Part shown: in pieces, positions 60,347 through 64,000 of the stretch
Layout of the letters: every line of letters begins with the position of its first letter
Numbering within the stretch: the stretch's first letter is position 1
Assembly: GCF_023218075.1 (NCBI RefSeq)
Contig: NZ_JALPTB010000015.1
Coordinates: forward strand, 1-64,000
Origin: Rhodococcus sp. HM1
GTDB lineage: Bacteria; Actinomycetota; Actinomycetes; Mycobacteriales; Mycobacteriaceae
Length of the DNA: 64,000 nt
Direction: 5' to 3'
Notes under the pieces: generated by a model
What the model was told of the DNA's origin: nothing
What the model saw: the letters and a program-made list of their open reading frames with translations, nothing else
The model's database searches: none
Made by a program: the position numbers and the translations under genes

Positions 60347-62200
60347 TCAGTAGTTGGAGGAGGACAGATCGATTCCTAGTGCTCGTACCTTGCGGTAGAG
60401 CGTCGAGCGAGCTATTCCGAGACTGTCGGCAGCAATTCGTTTGTTCCCGCGCGCTTTCTGGAGAGCGTCCAGTATGGCCTTGGCCTCGATATGTTCCAGA
60501 CCGACCAGGTCTCGACGCCCTGCGTCTGCCCGCAGTCTCGGAGGTAGATCAGCGGCGCTGATCGTAGGGTGTCGGTGTCTTGTGAGAATTTCCCGAACCA
60601 CGGCGTCGATGGAGGCGACGTTTCGGCTCCAGTTGATCCGGCTGAGTGTCTGTACGGCGTCCGGCAGCCATCGGACCGATCGAGCCGCTGGTAGGTGTCG
60701 CATCGTCAACGCGTCGAGGATGAGAGGGAGATCCTGAATTCTCTGGGACAGCGATGGAACTTCGAGCACGACATCGAACCACTCGGCAATCGGAGAACGA
60801 TCTTTCTGGAAACTCACTTCCCTCATGGTTGCGTTCACTTGTATTCCGTTACAAGTAAATTCATCCAATAGGCGGATCACGGCGTGAGCCTCGTCGTCAT
60901 TCAGCCGATCCAGTCGTCGCAGTATGAGTTCCGGTGCTCCTCCGGAGACCATACTGCGAACATTGTCGAGCCAGTGTTCGAAGGGATCGTCCGTTGGGGA
61001 TTTGGCTTCGGCGACGACTGCACGGTTACCGGCCAAGGCAGATGCGACAGCGAACTTGCCGACGCCGGCGTCACCTACGAGCAGTTTCGGACGTTGCCGG
61101 AATGCGGCTGCTTCATGGCACAGTCTGCGCCACGCGTCGCTGGTCCCGACCAATCCCCGAATGGGCTCAGCGCCGTATCCCTTCGGTAGCACCGAAGCTG
61201 CGCAGGTCGATTCGGGCATTACTCGGAGAACTGCACCTACTGGACGAGTTCCGTCGAATACCTTGCTTACCTTGACAACGGCAGGGGTACCGTCACCGAG
61301 GGACACAGTCGAATCGTGCGGTGTTGAACTGTGAAGAACGGTCGAGGCGTGTTCCCACAGCAGCGCTTGGTCGACCGAGCTGAACCGGCGGGCTGCTGCG
61401 GCGTTGCTGATCACGGTCTGGTCGTCCAGGCAGATGACAGGATGGCGGATGTCGCGGTTCTCGGCGAGATAGGCAGACATGAGCACTTGTTCGCGTCGGG
61501 AGGTGACGTTCAGAAGCGCGCGCTCGATCTCCAGGGCGAGGTCGGTCACCCATGTTTGCAGGATGGGGCTGGTATCACGGAATCGTACGGTGACGTTGAG
61601 TGTGCCTACCAGTCTTCGGGTGATGGGGTGCCGAATCGGCGCTCCGGCACACGTGAAGTCCAGTAGTTCTTCCGAGAAGTGCTCGGGACCGGCGACGGTC
61701 GCGCTTCGACCGGTCTCGAGGACGATGCCACTGCTGTTGGTGCCCACGGCGGCTTCGCCCCAGGTGTAGTCGGGAGCGATGCATTGAGAATCCAGGATGG
61801 AAGCGAAGTCCCTGTCTTCCACCCATCGGCGCAGAAGTCGGCCGGACGAATCGGTCATCGCGAGGCTGCAGCTGGACTGGGAAAGTGCGGCCCTGCGGTG
61901 CTCGACGATTTCGCCTGCTATCTGACAAAGTTGCGCGTTGGTGTCCTCGCAGCTGACGAGAGACGGCGCACAGCGATCGGGGCCAAGGCCATGCATCAGC
62001 GAGCGCCGCCAGGACTCCACAATTTGTGGGCGCACCCCAGAGACGGCCGTCAGGCCATCGGGGGTCGATAGCGCGCGTTCTCTGGCCGCAAGAATCAGTT
62101 GGCGGCCTCCACTGTCTTGCACCGTGCTCCTCTCAGGGTGTGGTGGATCCACGCCAGATTGCTTGTTTGGGACCGGACTGCTGTTTGTGAGTTGAGTCAC
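60347..62200 (-). CDS. AcoR/MimR-like Fis-family transcriptional activator
   Basis: The 617-residue regulator has an N-terminal segment with a SWRRSLMHGLGP signature, GAF-type sensor parts (about 90-260: SLAMTDSSGRLLRRW, YTWGEAAVGTNSSGIVLETG), a PAS-like piece, a degenerate AAA+ domain (LLVGDAGVGKFAVASAL) and a C-terminal Fis helix-turn-helix (ILDALQKARGNKRIAADSLGIARSTLYRK). The sigma-54 GAFTGA loop is absent, as in actinobacterial MimR/AcoR-like activators of ketone and alkane oxidation. It probably activates the BVMO-esterase genes through the TGT-N11-ACA palindromes. Confidence 0.88.
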   Translation of the reverse strand: MTQLTNSSPVPNKQSGVDPPHPERSTVQDSGGRQLILAARERALSTPDGLTAVSGVRPQIVESWRRSLMHGLGPDRCAPSLVSCEDTNAQLCQIAGEIVEHRRAALSQSSCSLAMTDSSGRLLRRWVEDRDFASILDSQCIAPDYTWGEAAVGTNSSGIVLETGRSATVAGPEHFSEELLDFTCAGAPIRHPITRRLVGTLNVTVRFRDTSPILQTWVTDLALEIERALLNVTSRREQVLMSAYLAENRDIRHPVICLDDQTVISNAAAARRFSSVDQALLWEHASTVLHSSTPHDSTVSLGDGTPAVVKVSKVFDGTRPVGAVLRVMPESTCAASVLPKGYGAEPIRGLVGTSDAWRRLCHEAAAFRQRPKLLVGDAGVGKFAVASALAGNRAVVAEAKSPTDDPFEHWLDNVRSMVSGGAPELILRRLDRLNDDEAHAVIRLLDEFTCNGIQVNATMREVSFQKDRSPIAEWFDVVLEVPSLSQRIQDLPLILDALTMRHLPAARSVRWLPDAVQTLSRINWSRNVASIDAVVREILTRHRHPTISAADLPPRLRADAGRRDLVGLEHIEAKAILDALQKARGNKRIAADSLGIARSTLYRKVRALGIDLSSSNY

Positions 62201-62373
62201 CAGAGTCTAACCCTACTGACGCTGACGTCAATAGTTGCTGTCGCTCCTGCGCGGTCGCGATGCCCGCCGGGCATGGCCATGAGTGAACACTCCTCCGGTC
62301 GGGTATCGAGCTCTACGTGCAGGTCGGGAGGATCGAAGTTGGACTACGGGTAAGAAGAACGTCGAATGCGCAG

Positions 62374-62399
62374 ACACCGGCAGGCTGTCGTGCCGGTGT
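62374..62399 (-). terminator. Terminator downstream of the MFS gene
   Basis: Arms ACACCGGCA (62374-62382) and TGCCGGTGT (62391-62399) with an 8-nt loop lie 120 bp downstream of the transporter stop on the minus strand. The remainder of 62201-62520 shows nothing else. Confidence 0.55.
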
Positions 62400-62520
62400 C
62401 CGCGGTAGGTCGACCAGTCGGCGCTCGGATGACATTGCCGCGGTCCCGTTCCGCCAGTCGGCCAACGAACTATCCGTAGACATGCAACGGCGCGGTCTTT
62501 CGGATCCGGACGGACCGTTC

Positions 62521-63870
62521 TCACACAGTGACGGGGCCCTCCTTGTGGTCGCGCGGACTTTGCGCGATAGCCATCGTGGCGAGGTCGATATCGCGGGTTT
62601 CGCGCAACGTCGCCACAACGGCGGCACCAGCGAGCAAGACGAGAGTGGTGTAGCCGATGAACACCCAACCCATGTCGATGCTCGTCAACCATGAATTGAG
62701 GAACGGTGCTGTGCCGCCGAATATCGCTGCGGCCAGAGAACCGACGACGCCGACTCCTACGGCACGGTGGGTGGAGGTAAGGCTCTCCGACAGCAAACTC
62801 GGGAGGATCGACGCAATCGCAGCCCAGAAGACGAAGGACACCAGCTGTACCGCGAAGAGGCTCAGGGGATCGTTGGACAGTATCCAGCTGAACGGATACG
62901 AAAACAGCCCGAAGCCGATCAACGAGAATATTGCAATCGGTTTCCTTCCGACACGGTCGGAAAGAAGGCCGAATACCGGAAAGAGTCCCAGACCCAGGAG
63001 CTGCGCGATCAAACTCGCAGCGAAAGCGCCTGATTCGCTCATATCGAGGCTGCTGATCGCATAGGACGCGGCGAAGGTGATCCACGTGTAGAAGGCCACG
63101 TTCGCGGCGCCGACAACAACAAGGAGCTTGAGCAGGATTACAAGTACTGCACGCCGGGACCGACGCGGGCTGTCGGCGTCGGCAGGCTGTGTTTGCTCGG
63201 CTCGTTCGCCGCTGACGAGTGCAGTTCCGATTTCGGTCTCCACCGAACGGATGCGAATGTAAAGGGCGTATCCGGCCAGCAGCGACCCGACAACGAACGG
63301 AACTCGCCACCCCCAGGCCTGCATGGCGTCCGCGGAGACCATGTTGGTCATGAACGCGCCGAGGAGGGTGCCTGCAATGGTGCCGACGGAAGCGCTGAAA
63401 AAGATTGAACTCGACCACAATCCGCGACGACGCGGCGGCGCAAGCTCCGAGACATAGACGTAGGCGGCTGCTGATTCTCCACCGTGTGCCAGACCTTGGA
63501 TCATCCTTGCGATCAGCAGGAGAATCGGACCGACCACACCGGCAGCGGCGTGAGTGGGGATGGTCGCGATCAGCAAGCTTCCGATTCCCATGGCGATCAT
63601 TGCCAGAGCCAGGGAATTCTTACGACCGTACTTGTCGGCTATACGTCCGAAGACGAATCCGCCGACGGGGCGGGCAACGAATGATACGGCGAAAATTGCG
63701 AGGGTTTGCAGTAGAGCCGCCGTGGGATCGTCGGAGTCGAAGACCGCATCTGCGATGTATGTGGAGAACAGCGCAAAGATCGTCCAGTCGAAGAACTCGA
63801 GCACGTTGCCGAACAAGGCTGCTCTCAACGATTTCATCTTCGTTCGATGATCGGTCGTATGTTGACTCAT
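62521..63870 (-). CDS. MFS transporter, metabolite:H+ symporter family
   Basis: The 449-residue permease has about 12 membrane segments, the MFS loop motif GRIADKYGRKNSLA between helices 2 and 3 and its repeat GLLSDRVGRKPIA between 8 and 9. LARMIQGLAHGGESAAAYVYVSE is typical of the sugar/metabolite:H+ symporter branch (ProP, KgtP, aromatic-acid carriers). It likely imports the pathway's acid or ketone substrate. ATG 63870 follows GGGAGCAC; the longer frame to 63894 has no better site. Confidence 0.92.
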   Translation of the reverse strand: MSQHTTDHRTKMKSLRAALFGNVLEFFDWTIFALFSTYIADAVFDSDDPTAALLQTLAIFAVSFVARPVGGFVFGRIADKYGRKNSLALAMIAMGIGSLLIATIPTHAAAGVVGPILLLIARMIQGLAHGGESAAAYVYVSELAPPRRRGLWSSSIFFSASVGTIAGTLLGAFMTNMVSADAMQAWGWRVPFVVGSLLAGYALYIRIRSVETEIGTALVSGERAEQTQPADADSPRRSRRAVLVILLKLLVVVGAANVAFYTWITFAASYAISSLDMSESGAFAASLIAQLLGLGLFPVFGLLSDRVGRKPIAIFSLIGFGLFSYPFSWILSNDPLSLFAVQLVSFVFWAAIASILPSLLSESLTSTHRAVGVGVVGSLAAAIFGGTAPFLNSWLTSIDMGWVFIGYTTLVLLAGAAVVATLRETRDIDLATMAIAQSPRDHKEGPVTV

Positions 63871-63890
63871 GGCTTGTGCTCCCTTGGGTA

Positions 63891-64000
63891 TCACGGTGTT
63901 CGACCGATCCGGGGTCGTGATGACTCGTCCGGACGGATTTCACATTGGAATGGCGGAAGGACCTTGGCGCCGGAGCACTCGACGATGTGGATGCCGTCGA
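63891..64000 (-). CDS. C-terminus of a gene entering from the right edge (minus strand)
   Basis: The minus frame from the window edge to TGA 63893-63891 gives 36 residues ending GIHIVECSGAKVLPPFQCEI and RPDESSRPRIGRTP, with good protein composition. It lies 20 bp upstream of the MFS gene in the same direction, so it is probably co-transcribed with the transporter. Too short to assign a family. Confidence 0.55.
   Translation of the reverse strand, partial: DGIHIVECSGAKVLPPFQCEIRPDESSRPRIGRTP

Overview
This is high-GC DNA of an actinobacterium, most probably a Rhodococcus or close relative (Gordonia, Nocardia). The grounds are codon use, GTG starts, an actinobacterial DUF2637/SpdB-type transfer protein, a mycofactocin-type SDR, an F420-type luciferase-fold oxidoreductase and an AcoR-like activator without the sigma-54 contact loop. 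A parA/parB-like pair beside a large iterated GCATGC array, followed by a chain of plasmid hypotheticals, indicates a large plasmid. No rRNA, tRNA or CRISPR array was seen.

Layout. (1) 1-13.3 kb is plasmid backbone: the end of a winged-helix protein, a decayed RibD/DHFR-like gene, a duplicated 326-bp GCATGC array (probable partition or replication site), parA and a small parB-like gene, a SpdB-like membrane protein, several small plasmid proteins, a DUF1016 nuclease-fold protein, a coiled-coil protein with a palindrome in its leader, and an endonuclease/exonuclease/phosphatase-family gene. (2) 13.4-14.7 kb holds a membrane protein and two transposase relics. (3) 14.95-22.9 kb is a tightly packed eight-gene catabolic operon on the minus strand with a divergent FadR-type regulator: SDR, luciferase-fold FMN monooxygenase, isocitrate-lyase/PEP-mutase-family lyase, LeuC/LeuD-like hydro-lyase, isochorismatase-fold protein, flavin reductase and RibBA. 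I read it as a flavin-dependent oxidation feeding a substituted-malate hydro-lyase/lyase route, with its own flavin supply. (4) 23.1-24.7 kb is recombination debris: a broken copy of the phosphatase-family gene fused to a DUF1016 tail, a truncated gene and a tnsA relic.

(5) 24.76-34.99 kb holds two complete, strongly diverged Tn7-like transposons placed head to head. Each has tnsA, tnsB, tnsC and tniQ overlapping by about 4 nt. The first is bounded by near-perfect inverted ends and a perfect 5-bp target duplication (CTACA). Two tyrosine-recombinase-type genes and a broken mcrB-like gene follow.

(6) 38.6-63.9 kb is a second catabolic region. A TetR regulator and a nine-gene plus-strand operon carry three thiolase-fold proteins, two DUF35 proteins, a split MaoC hydratase, a CoA ligase and an F420-type oxidoreductase. 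An IS110 cluster inserted after this operon is bounded by a 29-bp direct repeat. Beyond it lie a Baeyer-Villiger monooxygenase, zinc alcohol dehydrogenase, acyl-CoA dehydrogenase, mycofactocin-type SDR and CoA ligase (minus strand), a second SDR and an HSL-family esterase (plus strand), an AcoR/MimR-like regulator and an MFS symporter. Together these suggest alcohol to ketone to lactone/ester to hydroxy acid, then CoA activation, beta-oxidation and aldol/thiolytic cleavage of a cyclic or terpenoid substrate. Three copies of a 17-bp TGT-N11-ACA-like palindrome upstream of BVMO-side genes are candidate sites for the AcoR-like activator. The substrates of both pathways are inference.
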